The position numbers and the translations under genes are program-made. The notes beneath the pieces are model-generated. The model had not been told where the DNA came from. It was given only the letters and a program-made list of their open reading frames with translations, and ran no database searches. From Macrolepiota albuminosa (Eukaryota; Basidiomycota; Agaricomycetes; Agaricales; Agaricaceae), in assembly GCA_027475525.1 (NCBI GenBank), contig JAMWFC010000051.1, forward strand, positions 62,001-126,000: a stretch of DNA of 64,000 bases, in the 5' to 3' direction. Positions 33,139-43,700 of this stretch are shown piece after piece; position 1 is the first letter of the stretch; every line of letters begins with the position of its first letter.

Positions 33139-33232
33139 TGTCTTGAACCCCGGAGTCCTAGCCCCGGAGTTCCAGACACCCGAGTATCCATAGGACAAGT
33201 CCGCATTGTAAGGGCAATCGCTTTCCTGGAAG

Positions 33233-33386
33233 GCCCCCGACTCAGCAGAACCTGACATAATATCAAGACTCCCTCCTTACACCGTTCTTGATGGCTACGT
33301 ATACTCACAGCCCCCGACTCAGCAGAACCTGACATAATATCAAGACTCCCTCCTTACACCGTTCTTGATGGCTACGTATACTCACA
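33233..33386. repeat. 77 bp tandem artefact 16
   Basis: Period 77, over the LTR end and primer-binding site of element IV. Confidence 0.9.
33258..33270 (+). promoter_or_regulatory. Self-primer-binding site of element IV
   Basis: TAATATCAAGACT follows the LTR directly. There is no TGG as in a tRNA-primed element. All 13 bases pair with 32727-32739. A copy at 33335-33347 is due to the 77 bp artefact. Confidence 0.75.
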
Positions 33387-34297
33387 TCTACTACCCCACG
33401 GGCTACCAGACCGACCCCTACGGGCGCCCAGTACCCGAGCATTACTCCGCGCAGACCCCCCGCCCCATCTATCCACCTCTCCTGTACGAACCTCCGTATC
33501 TCCACCGCCACTGGGCCCCCGACCCATCCCTCTATGATCTGGGGCCCTCAGCCAGCTGGGCCCCTCCGCCCAACTTAGCCATGGCACGACCCGTGGAGGT
33601 CCCCTCGTACCGGAGCATCCCCGGGGGCCTGCCGGAGACCCCACCAGTGCCCAGTGGACCTCGCCCGATCCCCCCCAGCGAGGGCCCCTTTGCACCCACC
33701 CCCTACTATGGCTACCAGCACCCCGTTCCCCAGCCCCAAGAACCCCGAGGACCCCCTACCTCGACTACACCCCTCGTCACTACCCGGCCGCCGCTCCACC
33801 CGCTCGAACCCCTCCCTCGCCAATGGGACAACGACGCCTCGAGGAATATGAACGGCAACGGGACAAAGTACTCTGCTCACTCAGGATTACGCCGGAGGAC
33901 TTCGCTCAACGGACAAGGGCGCTGCTCACGGAATTCGGGCACGACGACTTCGAAGGCACTCCGGAGGAATGGGCTCATTGCTTGGTCGAGTTTGGGGACC
34001 GCCTCATGCGAGGAGAACTCCCGGAGCAAACTATGGTAAAGTATAGGCGCAATACGATCCTCCGAGAAGAATTGCAGCAGCTGCTCGACGAAGTCCACGC
34101 ATCCTCCTCCCCTCGACCCCTCAACGACCCCGCGGACCCAGGTCGCTTGATTCACGTTCGATGGGAACCCCCAGAGCTGGCCCCGGCACCCCCGACAGCC
34201 CCCGCGGACCCCTCTCCGGAACAACGACAATGGGAAGAGCGACAAAACGCCTCAGCCATATTGCGGTCCCTCAACCCGACTGGAGGCCTCTTGGATC

Positions 34298-34451
34298 AAC
34301 CCGCTGCCCGCACGGTAGGCTTGTCAACTCGCCGCAGGGCTAACTCCGTTCCTAGTACCTTCGAGACCTGGGGAAACCCGCTGCCCGCACGGTAGGCTTG
34401 TCAACTCGCCGCAGGGCTAACTCCGTTCCTAGTACCTTCGAGACCTGGGGA
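34298..34451. repeat. 77 bp tandem artefact 17
   Basis: Period 77, in gag of element IV. Confidence 0.9.
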
Positions 34452-35584
34452 CAACCCTAAAGACCCCTGGAACCCCTCCCGCGAACAGACAACGCCCGAA
34501 CCCCGGCCCCGGCGAACCCCGGTAGACCCTGCGTGGACACCCCTAGCACAGACGACACGCTGTGCTACATCGACGAGCTCACGCGTGGCAACAATGAACC
34601 ACGCCCCGCGCCCACGCCCATCCCAGTACCACCCCCTACGTCAGCTCCAGTCCCTCCGGAACGCAACTTCCGCCGCGATCCGCCACCCCACTTCGACCTA
34701 CAAAACCCCCCGCAACCCCTGATGCAAGCACGACCCTCCTGGGTTGAACGTCCCCTGCGTAACCCGGCACCCAACCCAGCACCTGACCCACCCCTGCCCG
34801 ACCCGACACCGCCGAACCCTCCCCGACCGCCTCCGCCACGCCCAGCCGAACCTTGAGGACGACCCCCAGGTCCTCCACCTCTGCCACCCCCCGCGTGGAG
34901 ACCCGGGCCTCCCCCCGGCAGGAACGAACCCCCCTGGGATAACGGACCCCCCGGGCGTGGACCCCCAGGTGAGCCACCCGGAGGAGGCCCTCCAGGCGGG
35001 TGGGGTCCCGCCCTTGGTGCTTTTCCTCCTCAAGAAGGGGGGAGGTAATCACTACTACTACTATTACAATGCTGGCCCCCCTCCCCGCAACGCTGCCGGA
35101 CCAGACGACGCTCACGACGCTCTCGCCCGCAAAGGACGACTGGACATTCAAAAGCCCAACGCTTTCACGGGCCGGGACCTCCAAAAATGGCGTACCTTCC
35201 TCACTTAGTGTCTCAATACATTCCAGGCAAAGCCGCTCACGTTTCAGATTGACAGCTCCCGAGTGGCCTTTGCCGCATCGTACCTCCAGGGGATCGCCTT
35301 CGATCACTACACGGCCCTCATCCAGTTCGACCCCAACAACCCGGCACTCGCTTGCTGGCAGGCCTTCGTCAACGAGTTTTCCAGGAAGTTCGGGATCTAC
35401 GACACCGTGGCCGAGGCCGAGGACAACCTCTTCAACCTCCAGATGTGCTCCGAAGAATGTTTCACCACCTTTATCGTACGTTTTGAGAAGGAAGCTTACG
35501 AAACAGGTTGGAACTACAGCGCCCTCCGGTACGCCCTCTGCCGCGCCCTGCCACAACACATCAAGGACGTCCTCCGACTCGCCC

Positions 35585-35739
35585 TGAAACAACCCTCCTA
35601 CGACGGGTACAAGGCCCTCGTCATGCAGATCGACCAACGCTACTGGGAAGACCGCAGCGAGTGAAACAACCCTCCTACGACGGGTACAAGGCCCTCGTCA
35701 TGCAGATCGACCAACGCTACTGGGAAGACCGCAGCGAGT
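35585..35739. repeat. 77 bp tandem artefact 18
   Basis: Period 77, in the capsid region of element IV; removal puts capsid and protease in one frame. Confidence 0.9.
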
Positions 35740-36208
35740 ACTCGAATTCCTGACCCCCCTGGAACTCTAGAGGAGGACCCCCTTGGCCCTCCGGCGAAAC
35801 CCCCAACCCCCAAACCCAAAACCCCGGTCCCCCCGCATTTTCCGGCGGCCGACCCCCGGTGAGTCGCGGCCCGCCCAATGCTAACCCCAGCAGCGGCGTC
35901 CGCCCCCAGGCCCAACTCAACACCGCCGTGGCCACCCATGACCCGGGCAACGCGCCAAGCCCCAAGGAACCCCCAGAAGACCCCGAAGACTTCGACTTCA
36001 ACGACGAACGGGACGAGGAGGCCCTCCGGGCCGACCCTGGATCGAAGTCCCGGTGGATGTGCAGGAACGACGGAGAAGGGAGAGTGTCTGCATACTCTGT
36101 GGTGAGAAAGACCATTTCATTTCCGAGTGCCCCAAACGACAGGTCATGGGACGTGCCACCTGGACCTTCGAAGGGGAGGACGCCACCTACAAGTATTTGG
36201 AAAACGAC

Positions 36209-36362
36209 CCAGCAATTTAGACCCGGAAGACGCCCTAAATCGCGGAATCGACCCCGACGTCTTCTCCGCCCCGGTCTCACATCTTCCAGCAATTTAGACC
36301 CGGAAGACGCCCTAAATCGCGGAATCGACCCCGACGTCTTCTCCGCCCCGGTCTCACATCTT
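36209..36362. repeat. 77 bp tandem artefact 19
   Basis: Period 77, between zinc knuckle and protease of element IV. Confidence 0.9.
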
Positions 36363-39300
36363 TGCTCTACGACACTCATACAGAACACCCTCACGGCTTA
36401 TCTACCTTCCCACTCTTCCCACTCCCTCCTCCTCAAAACCCACCTCACCCCCTCCGGAACCCCCCTCGACACCCTCGTTGACAGTGGCGCCACCGACAAC
36501 TTCATCAACGAAGCATGGTCTCCCCTTGCCCCAGAACCCGCTCAGCGACTCCCGGTCCCGGTACGGCTCTGCCTCTTCGACAGAGACGCCTCTACGGCGG
36601 GGGACATCACTCATTTCGTGCGTATGCCCGTCACTTTCGCCAACGGACAGACTCACACCCTCCGGGTGTTGATAACCAAACTCCACCCCTCCACACCCCT
36701 GGTCCTAGGGCTTCCGTGGCTCCGAGACACCAACCCCCACATTGATTGGCGACATCTCACCCTTCGCCTGACCCAGGACCCGACGCCTGACAACCAGCAA
36801 CTTCCCTTCGACATCCCCCACTCCCTAGACCCTACCCCAAAGGACGGGCCCCCATCGCCTCCCGGACTCCAGTCCCGGTCATCCTGATCCTTTGTCATCA
36901 ATGCCAGGCTGGACGGCACTCCAGGGCCAGTGTCGGCCCTCATCGACAGCGGAGCCACCGGAGTTTTCATCAGTGACGCTCTCGACCTCCCCCACAACTT
37001 TCTCGACCAGCCCCTCCGCCTGCAACGCCTCGACGGCACCCTCTCCTCCTCTGGCCCCATCCAGAGGTCTCACTCAGGACGCATGACCCTGGACAACAAC
37101 TACAAATTCACCTCCGACTTCCTGGTCACACGACTTCATGAGTCGACCCCGATGGTGCTGGGACTACCCTGGCTGTGCGACACGAACCCCGACATCAATT
37201 GGAGGACGCTCACCATGACATTCCCGGGACCCGAAGACCACCCCTTGACCGCCGTATACCTCCGGGCCCTAGGAAGCGACCCGATGCCCGACACCCCCGG
37301 GACGACTGCCACGCCCCCCATGCATTCACCCCCCACGCCAGTCTGAGACCGCAAGGCCCCTAATTGGCCCCCAAACATTCCTCGGAACAAGTACAAGAGG
37401 CCGAACTACCCTGACCGGTCTCAGACACGCGTCAAACCTGCTTCGGCCGATGCGCCCGCGACCCCGATCGACTTGAATGCACTCGACATTAGGATCATCA
37501 GAGCCGCCCCCTTCGCCCGCCTCATGAAGGATGGAACACCCACGTTTCAGCTACACACCTCGCCATCTCTCCCGGAAGAATATCTACGAGGGGACGCTAT
37601 TCCCCCGGAAAGGAAGTCCGAGGAGCAGATCCTCCAAGGAGTAGTTCCCCCGGAGTATCACGAGTTCGCTGACGTATTCTCTGAAGGAAACGCCAAGGAA
37701 ATCCCCCCGCACCGCCCCTATGACCACACTATCGACCTTGAGGAAGGAGCCACCCTCCCTTTCGGCAAAGTATACAATATGTCAGAGGTTGAACTCCGGG
37801 CCCTCAAGGACTACCTCGACGAAATGCTCGGTAAGGGATTCATCCGACCCTCCGCCTCTGCCGCCGGAGCCCCAGTTCTATTTGCCAAGAAGAAGGACGG
37901 CTCGCTCCGGCTCTGCGTCGACTACCGGGAACTCAATAAGATCACCAAGAAGAACCGCTACCCGCTCCCGCTCATCGGCGATCTGGTCGATCGACTCCGC
38001 AGTGCCAAGGTTTACACAAAAATCGACCTCCGCTCCGGTTACAACAATGTCCGCATTGCCCCGGGACACGAGTGGAAAACCACGTTCCGCACGCGGTATG
38101 GTCTGTTTGAGTACCTTGTGATGCCTTTTGGAATGACTAACTCCCCCGCCACGTTCCAATACTTCATGAATGACATTTTCTACGACATGAGTGACGTCTT
38201 CGTGATCATCTACCTGGACGACATCCTCATTTATTCCGACTCACCGGAGGACCACCAGAAGCATGTCCGGCAAGTCCTCGAACGCCTCCGGGAGCACAAC
38301 CTCCACGCCAAGCCCGAGAAGTGTTCATTCCATACGGAAGAGGTTGAGTATCTTGGCATCATCGTATCCCCGAACGGCGTCCGCATGGACCCCCACAAGG
38401 TCGAGGCCATCATCAACTGGCCGCAGCCCCGGAACGTCAAGGAAGTACAATCTTTCTTGGGTTTCGCTAACTTCTACCGGAGGTTCATAGATAACTACTC
38501 CGGTATCACGAAACCCCTCAACCAGCTCACGCGCAAGGACGTCGCCTGGAACTGGGACAGTAAGTGCCAGAGCGTCTTTAACCTGCTCAAGGAGGCTTTC
38601 ACAGCCGCCCCCGTACTCCGGCACTACGACCCGACCCTCCCGATTATCCTAGAATGCGACGCCTCCGACTACGCCATCACCGGGATTCTCTCACAGATGG
38701 AGCCTGACGGTGGGGAGCCCCGGCCAGTCGCCTTCTACACCTGGTCCATGATCAACGCCGAGCTCAACTACGACATCTACAACAAGGAGCTCCTCGCCAT
38801 CGTCGAAGCCTTCAAGCAATGGCGAGCCTACTTCGAGGGAGCCTGGCACCGGATTCAGGTCTACTCGGATCACAACAACCTGCAGTACTTCACCACGACC
38901 AAGCAACTTAGTCGACGGCAGGCCCGATGGTCCAAGGTTCTCTTGGAATATGACTTCACAATCCAGTACTGCCCGGGATGACTCAGAGCTAAACCCGATG
39001 CCCTCACCCATTGACCGGACGTCTATCCCAAGAAGTCGTTCGAGGCGGAATGCAATGCGTTCAATCATTGCGTGGTGATCCCTCCTGAACATCTGAATGC
39101 TGTACTGATCTTAAACGATGAAGGAACCCTGAGCCAGATCCGCCGTGCCTCCCGAGACAAGTATTTCGCCAATCATGACCCCCGCAACCCTCCCGACAGA
39201 ACCAACCGGGACCCCGCCTTTTCCTTGTCCCCCGACAAGAAACTCCTCCTCCGGGACGGCCGCATTTACGTCCCGGATCACGCCCGACTCCGCTACAACG

Positions 39301-40781
39301 TCCTGCGCCAGCACCACGACCACAAGCTCTGGGGACACTCTGGAATACGTAAGACCCTCCAGCTTATCTTCTGGACTTACTTTTGGCCAGGATTGAAGAA
39401 GGACGTGACCTGCTACATTCGATCATGCGAACCCTGCCTCCGGGCCAAGGTCCCCCGACACCGACCGTATGGACTCCTGAAACCCCTGCCGATCAGACGA
39501 CGCCCCTGGTCCTCCATATCTCTGGACCACATCGTCGAACTCCCAGAATCTGAAGGGTTCAATGCCATCCTCGTTGTTGTATGTAGGCTAACCAAACAGG
39601 GCATTTTCCTACCCTGCCACACCACGGACACCGCCCCGGACTTTGCCCGGCTGTTCCTTGAGCACGTCTTCGCCAAACATGGACTCCCGGACGACATCGT
39701 CTCCGACCGTGGCCCCCTCTTCGTGTCCAAGTTTTGGACTTCCCTGTGTAAGGCACTTGAAGTGAAGACTAACCTCTCTACCGCCTACCACCCCGAAACC
39801 GACGGCCAAACCGAAAGGGTCAACCAGTCTCTCGAGCAGTACCTCCGACTGTACGTCAACTACTTGCAGGACAACTGGCACGCCGAACTCCCCCTGGCCA
39901 AATTCACCTACAACAACGTGCCACACTCTGCCACCAGGGTATCGCCCTTCTTCGCCAACAAAGGGTACCACCCACGACTGACCTTCTTGCTCCAGGACAT
40001 CCCGTCGCACGTCGCCTATGAGGTCACCCGGGATCTCCAGTCCCTTCACGAGTTCCTCTGGGAGGAAATCAAAACCGCAAACCAGGCCTATGCGAAACAC
40101 GCCGACCGGAAACGGGAAGACACCCCCGACTGGGCCCCCGGGACAAAGGTATGGTTAGATTTGCACTCCGCCACCGGGGTGTCCCCCTTCTTCGCCAACA
40201 AAGGGTACCACCCCCGACTAACGCTCTCACTCCGGGACATCCCGTCGCACGCTGCCCACGAGGTTGCCCAGGATCTCCAGTCCCTTCACGAGTTCCTCCG
40301 GGAAGAGATCAACACCGCGAACCGGGCCTATGTGAAACACGCCGACCGGAAACAGGAAGACACCCCCGACTGGGCCTCCGGGACAAAGGTATGGTTAGAT
40401 TGACGCCACCTCCGCACCCGCCGGCCCTCCCCAAAACTCGATCACAAGCACCTCGGCCTGTTCAAAATACTGAAGAAGGTCTCATCCCACGCCTACAAGA
40501 TCGAGCTCTCCCCGGGACTAAAAGGTCTGCACCCGGTATTCCACGTCCGCCTCCTGGAACGACACCCCCCAGATCCTTTCCCCGAACGACGCCCCGAGCC
40601 CCCTCCCCTGGTCGAGGTCGAGGACGAGTACCACTACGAGGTTGAAGAAATCCTCGACTCCCGGAATATTTGTGGACGACCCCACTTCCTCGTACGGTGG
40701 AAGGGATATGGCCTGGAAGACGACACTTGGGAACCGCGCAGAAACCTCGAAGACGACCTCGACAAACTCCGGGATTTCTAA
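36363..40781 (+). pseudogene. pol: Element IV pol: two proteases, RT, RNase H, integrase, chromodomain
   Basis: A single frame over 4.4 kb, interrupted only by TGA codons (36885, 37344, 38979, 39012, 40401), as expected for CGA-to-TGA decay. Protease 1 has DSG at 36480-36488 and GLPWLRDTNP; protease 2 has DSG at 36945-36953 and GLPWLCDTNP. RT has YLDD at 38211-38222; RNase H has ECDASDYAITG and YSDHNNLQYF. Integrase has GHSG and CEPC (HHCC), SLDHIVELP, SDRGPLF and DGQTERVNQ, so the DDE residues are kept. An 80-residue segment is tandemly repeated (39924-40403). The chromodomain at about 40632-40781 ([19 protein letters not shown]) would tether integration to modified chromatin, as known for chromoviruses. 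Confidence 0.92.
39924..40403 (+). repeat. Diverged 240 bp tandem duplication in the element IV integrase
   Basis: 39924-40163 and 40164-40403 encode the same 80 residues (SATxVSPFFANKGYHPRLT ... GTKVWLD) with many differences. The period is 240, a multiple of three, so the frame is kept; this sets it apart from the 77 bp artefacts. It may be a real duplication or a join of two element copies in assembly. Confidence 0.8.
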
Positions 40782-41088
40782 CAACGGCACCCGGGAAATG
40801 ACCTTCCCAGGCGCAGGACTCACAGACGGCAGTAGTGGGCGTAACCCCCACCTTTGGGCTCAGTAGGGATTCAACTCCCATGTATATTTTCTATTTTCAC
40901 TTTCTAGATCTTACCCCCTCCTTAGTACCTTCTCTCGTAGTAGCGCCCCGGAGTCGGGGCAAGGTCTCTTTCCAACTCTTTACTAATCTCTTACTCGCTT
41001 TTACTCACTCCGGCAGTCCAAGTATATACAGCTACGAATTACATTACTCTACAAAGTACCAAGACCGGCGACAAGAAAAAGAGGACCC
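40782..41088. other. Region between pol and accessory gene of element IV
   Basis: About 300 bp between two convergent genes, without a gene. GCCCCGGAGTCGGGGC (40945-40960) forms a 6 bp stem with loop GAGT. T-rich stretches around it suit transcript ends. Confidence 0.45.
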
Positions 41089-42608
41089 CTAATATTGGGG
41101 CCCCGGATCCCCCTCCCCCTCTGCCTCACCTCCCTCCCCCACCTTCCCGGGCCAACCTCGGAACCCCTCCCCCATTCCCCCCGGACCCCAACCTGGACGT
41201 GTCATTAGGGGACCAAACCCGAGGGAAAGAGAGACTCACTTAGCGCGGCCATGCGGGCCACCACTACGTCTCGACGCAAGTCCTCCACCAACCCCGGAAT
41301 TCCCGGGAGCCCCATCCCTTGCCCCAGCCTCACCCGCAACGCCTCTAACTCGGCCTCTGCTTCTCCTCGGGCGACCCTGGCCTCTCCCAGGTCCCGGACC
41401 ATCCCCTTCCGACCCTCCTCCAGACCTCTCCCGGCCGCCGCCCCCTCCCTCACCCCCTCCTTGTGACCCTCCTGTTCGCGCCCGGCCCGCTCCTGCAAAG
41501 CCTCAAAGTCGCCAACCAGGAGTCCCCCAGACAAGGGGGAGAACTCCGCGGGGGACAAGCGCGGGGGAGAGACCGGGGATGGGGTCCTCAGGGGCAGACG
41601 CACCCTCTTGGAGGGCCCCGGGGAAGGACTGGGCGATGCCCGTCTCTTCCCCTTGTCGGGACGCCCCCCACGACCCTCATGACCCCCAGTCCCGGCCCGG
41701 GTCGCCCGACGTGTGATCAGGACCACGGGACGGGCCCAGCCCGCCACCCGGACGACCCCCTGGCCCCCCGACCCCCCACGGGGCGCCTCCGCGGGTACTG
41801 CAGACGCCTCCCCCGCCGACTCCAACCCTGGCTCCGCCCCCTCCACCGGCTCCACCACCCAGTCCCGCTCCTCAACCCCCATCCTCCGGGTGACCCCCGC
41901 CAACGGCCACCCCTGCTCCCATGCGACGCATCACGCCCTCCACAGCGCCGACACGGAACACCGCTCGTGGTTGAGGCGGCACGCCTCGCACACGGAAGTG
42001 TCCCGGCGGGACGAGGGCGCTGGGGCCTCGAATAAGCAGGGCACCAGCTGGCAGGCGCAGTGCAGACACTGCGGCTCCAGAGTCAGCCAGGAGACCCGAG
42101 GTAAGAACCCACTTACCGGCCCATTGCTCACACACCAGCTGTGGGCAGGCAACTCCCGGGGCCTCTCCAAAGCCTCCGCAAAAACCTCCTGCGACACGCC
42201 TGCCCACGCAACGCGCCGGTCGTCCGGGACCACCGTCACCATCCCTACCGCCATCCCAGAGCGACGAAATCGAGGGACAGTTAATCGGGGCCGCGGAGGA
42301 GGGCGAGGGGGACGCACGGGACGGCCGCGACCTGGCCCCGAGGAAGGACCAGGGGCCGCATCGGGTGGATGTGCTGAGAGCCGACTGGGACCCGCCTCCG
42401 GGGCAGGGATGTTTTGTTGTTCTGAAAAAGGAAGGTCAGTAGCAACAAGCGAGCGGCACAGGAAACACTCACGTTGCTGCGTGAGCGCCGCCACGCGCTC
42501 CCGGTCTTGACGGGCTTGGTACCGCGTGTCCCAGGCTTTCCAAGCCATGAGGGGCGCGACCTCGTTGGTTTGCGGGGGCGTCGGGGAATGTGTTGGCGTA
42601 CGTGACAT
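41089..42608 (-). pseudogene. Element IV antisense accessory gene (Zn2Cys6-like cluster protein)
   Basis: Four exons on the minus strand: 42608-42473, 42421-42117, 42068-41240, 41192-41089 (TAG). Introns of 51, 48 and 47 bp have GTGAGT/GTAAGT donors and CAG acceptors. Exon 3 opens with cysteines spaced CX2CX6CX15CX2CX6C (42068-41958; second half CEACRLNHERC). This follows the Gal4-type Zn2Cys6 pattern apart from a long middle loop. A basic KGKRRASPSPSP tract and a Glu/Arg/Ala-rich coiled coil follow. One TGA at 41931-41933 interrupts exon 3. The phase-0 intron directly before the first cysteine is shared with the family A and B accessory genes, arguing for common descent. Element VI has the same gene with a different last exon. 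Confidence 0.8.
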
Positions 42609-42724
42609 GGTTGAACTTGACGGTAAAAAATTTTTTTTGATACGTGGCAAGTCAGGTGCCAGATCCCACGGTTGGACCCTGGTCCGGACCACCGGCTACG
42701 CGCGCCTCGGAGGGTCTCGGCGCT

Positions 42725-42737
42725 GAAGGGGGGGTGA
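42725..42737 (+). promoter_or_regulatory. Polypurine tract of element IV
   Basis: GAAGGGGGGGTGA directly precedes the LTR start TGTCACG at 42738; element VI has a matching G-rich tract before 63486. Confidence 0.65.
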
Positions 42738-43165
42738 TGTCACGACCCCTCTCCTCCAGGCCCACCCCGGGACACCATCCGGGACCCTCCCTCCGACCCC
42801 ACAGGACACGCCCCGCCATCACGACCACCGACACCGCCATCACGCGCATCAAGAACCGCCATCAGCCACCTCCGGCCCTGATCAACGATCGGATCACGCG
42901 ACTCGTTCCCGGCCATCACGCATCACGCATCACGGCTCCACCCGCGCCAATTGATCGCGCGCCCCACACGTGCGATCCCGACTCCCCAGCTACTTACCAC
43001 CCAAAACCCCCGGACCAAATCCCCTTCCCCGGGATTCCCCTGTCCACGTCTTGAACCCCGAAGTCCTAGCCCCAGAGTTCCAGACACCCGAGTATCCGTA
43101 GGACAAGTCCGCATTGCAAGGGCGATCGCTTTCCCGGAAGGCCCCCGACTCAGCGGAACCTGACA
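42738..43165 (+). repeat. Element IV 3' LTR with internal deletion
   Basis: 428 bp against about 742 bp in the 5' LTR. After CGATCCCG the sequence jumps to ACTCCCCAGCTAC, so about 314 bp holding the TATA-like box, the self-primer and the GGCACGC repeats are missing. Ends match the 5' LTR. Confidence 0.92.
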
Positions 43166-43170
43166 CACAA
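43166..43170. repeat. TSD of element IV, right copy (CACAA)
   Basis: Pairs with 32357-32361. Confidence 0.92.
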
Positions 43171-43501
43171 GAAGTAGCCAACGGCAATGTACGAGGTATC
43201 CACCGCCAAGATAACAGGGTCGGCAGAGCTATAGTCGATTGGAACTAAGGGTTTGGCATCTTGTAGGGCTTTTACTAAATCTCGTTGTGCAGTGACCTGG
43301 TCTGGCCCAAATTTGAAGAGTTCGTTGGCGCGGGTGAGTCGGTTAAGGGCATGTGCACGATGGGCAAAATTCTTGATGAATATCCTAAGAACGCCAACGG
43401 TACCAAGAAAGGCACGAACTTCAGATAAGTCACGGCAAGGACCCCATCGCTCCAAGAGGGCTAAGCAAGACTCGTCGGGAACGCAACCGTCGGGAGTGCA
43501 G

Positions 43502-43656
43502 ATGTGACCAAGTATTTTGAACCTTGGTGCGCAAAGGAGGAGTTTGTGGCCGCTAAAGGTTCCACCGCTATACTTCATATGTGACCAAGTATTTTGAACC
43601 TTGGTGCGCAAAGGAGGAGTTTGTGGCCGCTAAAGGTTCCACCGCTATACTTCATA
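43502..43656. repeat. 77 bp tandem artefact 20
   Basis: Period 77, in the RT segment of element III. Confidence 0.9.
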
Positions 43657-43696
43657 CGTTGGAGAACTCGGTTGAGCAACTGGAAAAATTTCCATA

Positions 43697-43700
43697 GCGC
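43697..43700. repeat. TSD of element V, left copy (GCGC)
   Basis: Pairs with GTGC at 57742-57745, which differs by a CpG transition. Element I reads ATAGCGCTAAGCG here (about 26955), giving the original target. Confidence 0.78.

Larger units (their letters stand above)
32362..33257 (+). repeat. Element IV 5' LTR
   Basis: It starts TGTCACGACC and ends GAACCTGACA. It contains two 77 bp artefacts (32824-32977, 32984-33138), so the true length is about 742 bp. Short repeats of TTGACTGGCACGC occur near 32778-32815. Confidence 0.93.
33368..36362 (+). pseudogene. gag: Element IV gag
   Basis: ATG at 33368. The N-terminal part is rich in Pro and Tyr (to about 33850), then helical and charged (33823-34395), then Pro-rich. 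The capsid-like region of the retrotransposon Gag family lies at about 35100-35740 (FDHYTALIQFDP, FRKFGIYD-type motif, RFEKEAYETGWNYSALRYAL). A canonical zinc knuckle CX2CX4HX4C lies at 36089-36130. The frame is broken by 77 bp artefacts at 34298, 35585 and 36209, by a TGA at 35751-35753, and by at least one true frameshift near 36040. With the artefact at 35585 removed, the capsid frame joins that of the protease. Confidence 0.8.
32362..43165 (+). mobile_element. Element IV, family C chromovirus (self-primed, chromodomain)
   Basis: It is complete from 5' LTR (32362-33257) to 3' LTR (42738-43165), with TSD CACAA. The plus strand carries gag, two tandem proteases, RT-RNase H, integrase and a chromodomain (33368-40781); the minus strand carries a spliced accessory gene (41089-42608). 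Base use is strikingly different from families A and B: C-rich, full of CCCGG and ACCCC, and poor in AGCGCT. All stops inside the pol frame are TGA. Confidence 0.95.
43171..43700 (-). pseudogene. pol: Element III pol, RT connection and RNase H start
   Basis: Between elements IV and V. It encodes MKYSGGTFSGHKLLLCAP through the FGTVGVLR-type connection to AVDTSYIAVGYFL, the start of RNase H. It is closely similar to element I. A 77 bp artefact lies at 43502-43656. The last four bases (GCGC, 43697-43700) are the left TSD of element V. Confidence 0.85.

Noticed and set aside
34636..35637. Long open frame on the minus strand of element IV
   Set aside because: It is a shadow of the C-rich gag coding strand; no homology to other copies and no start context.
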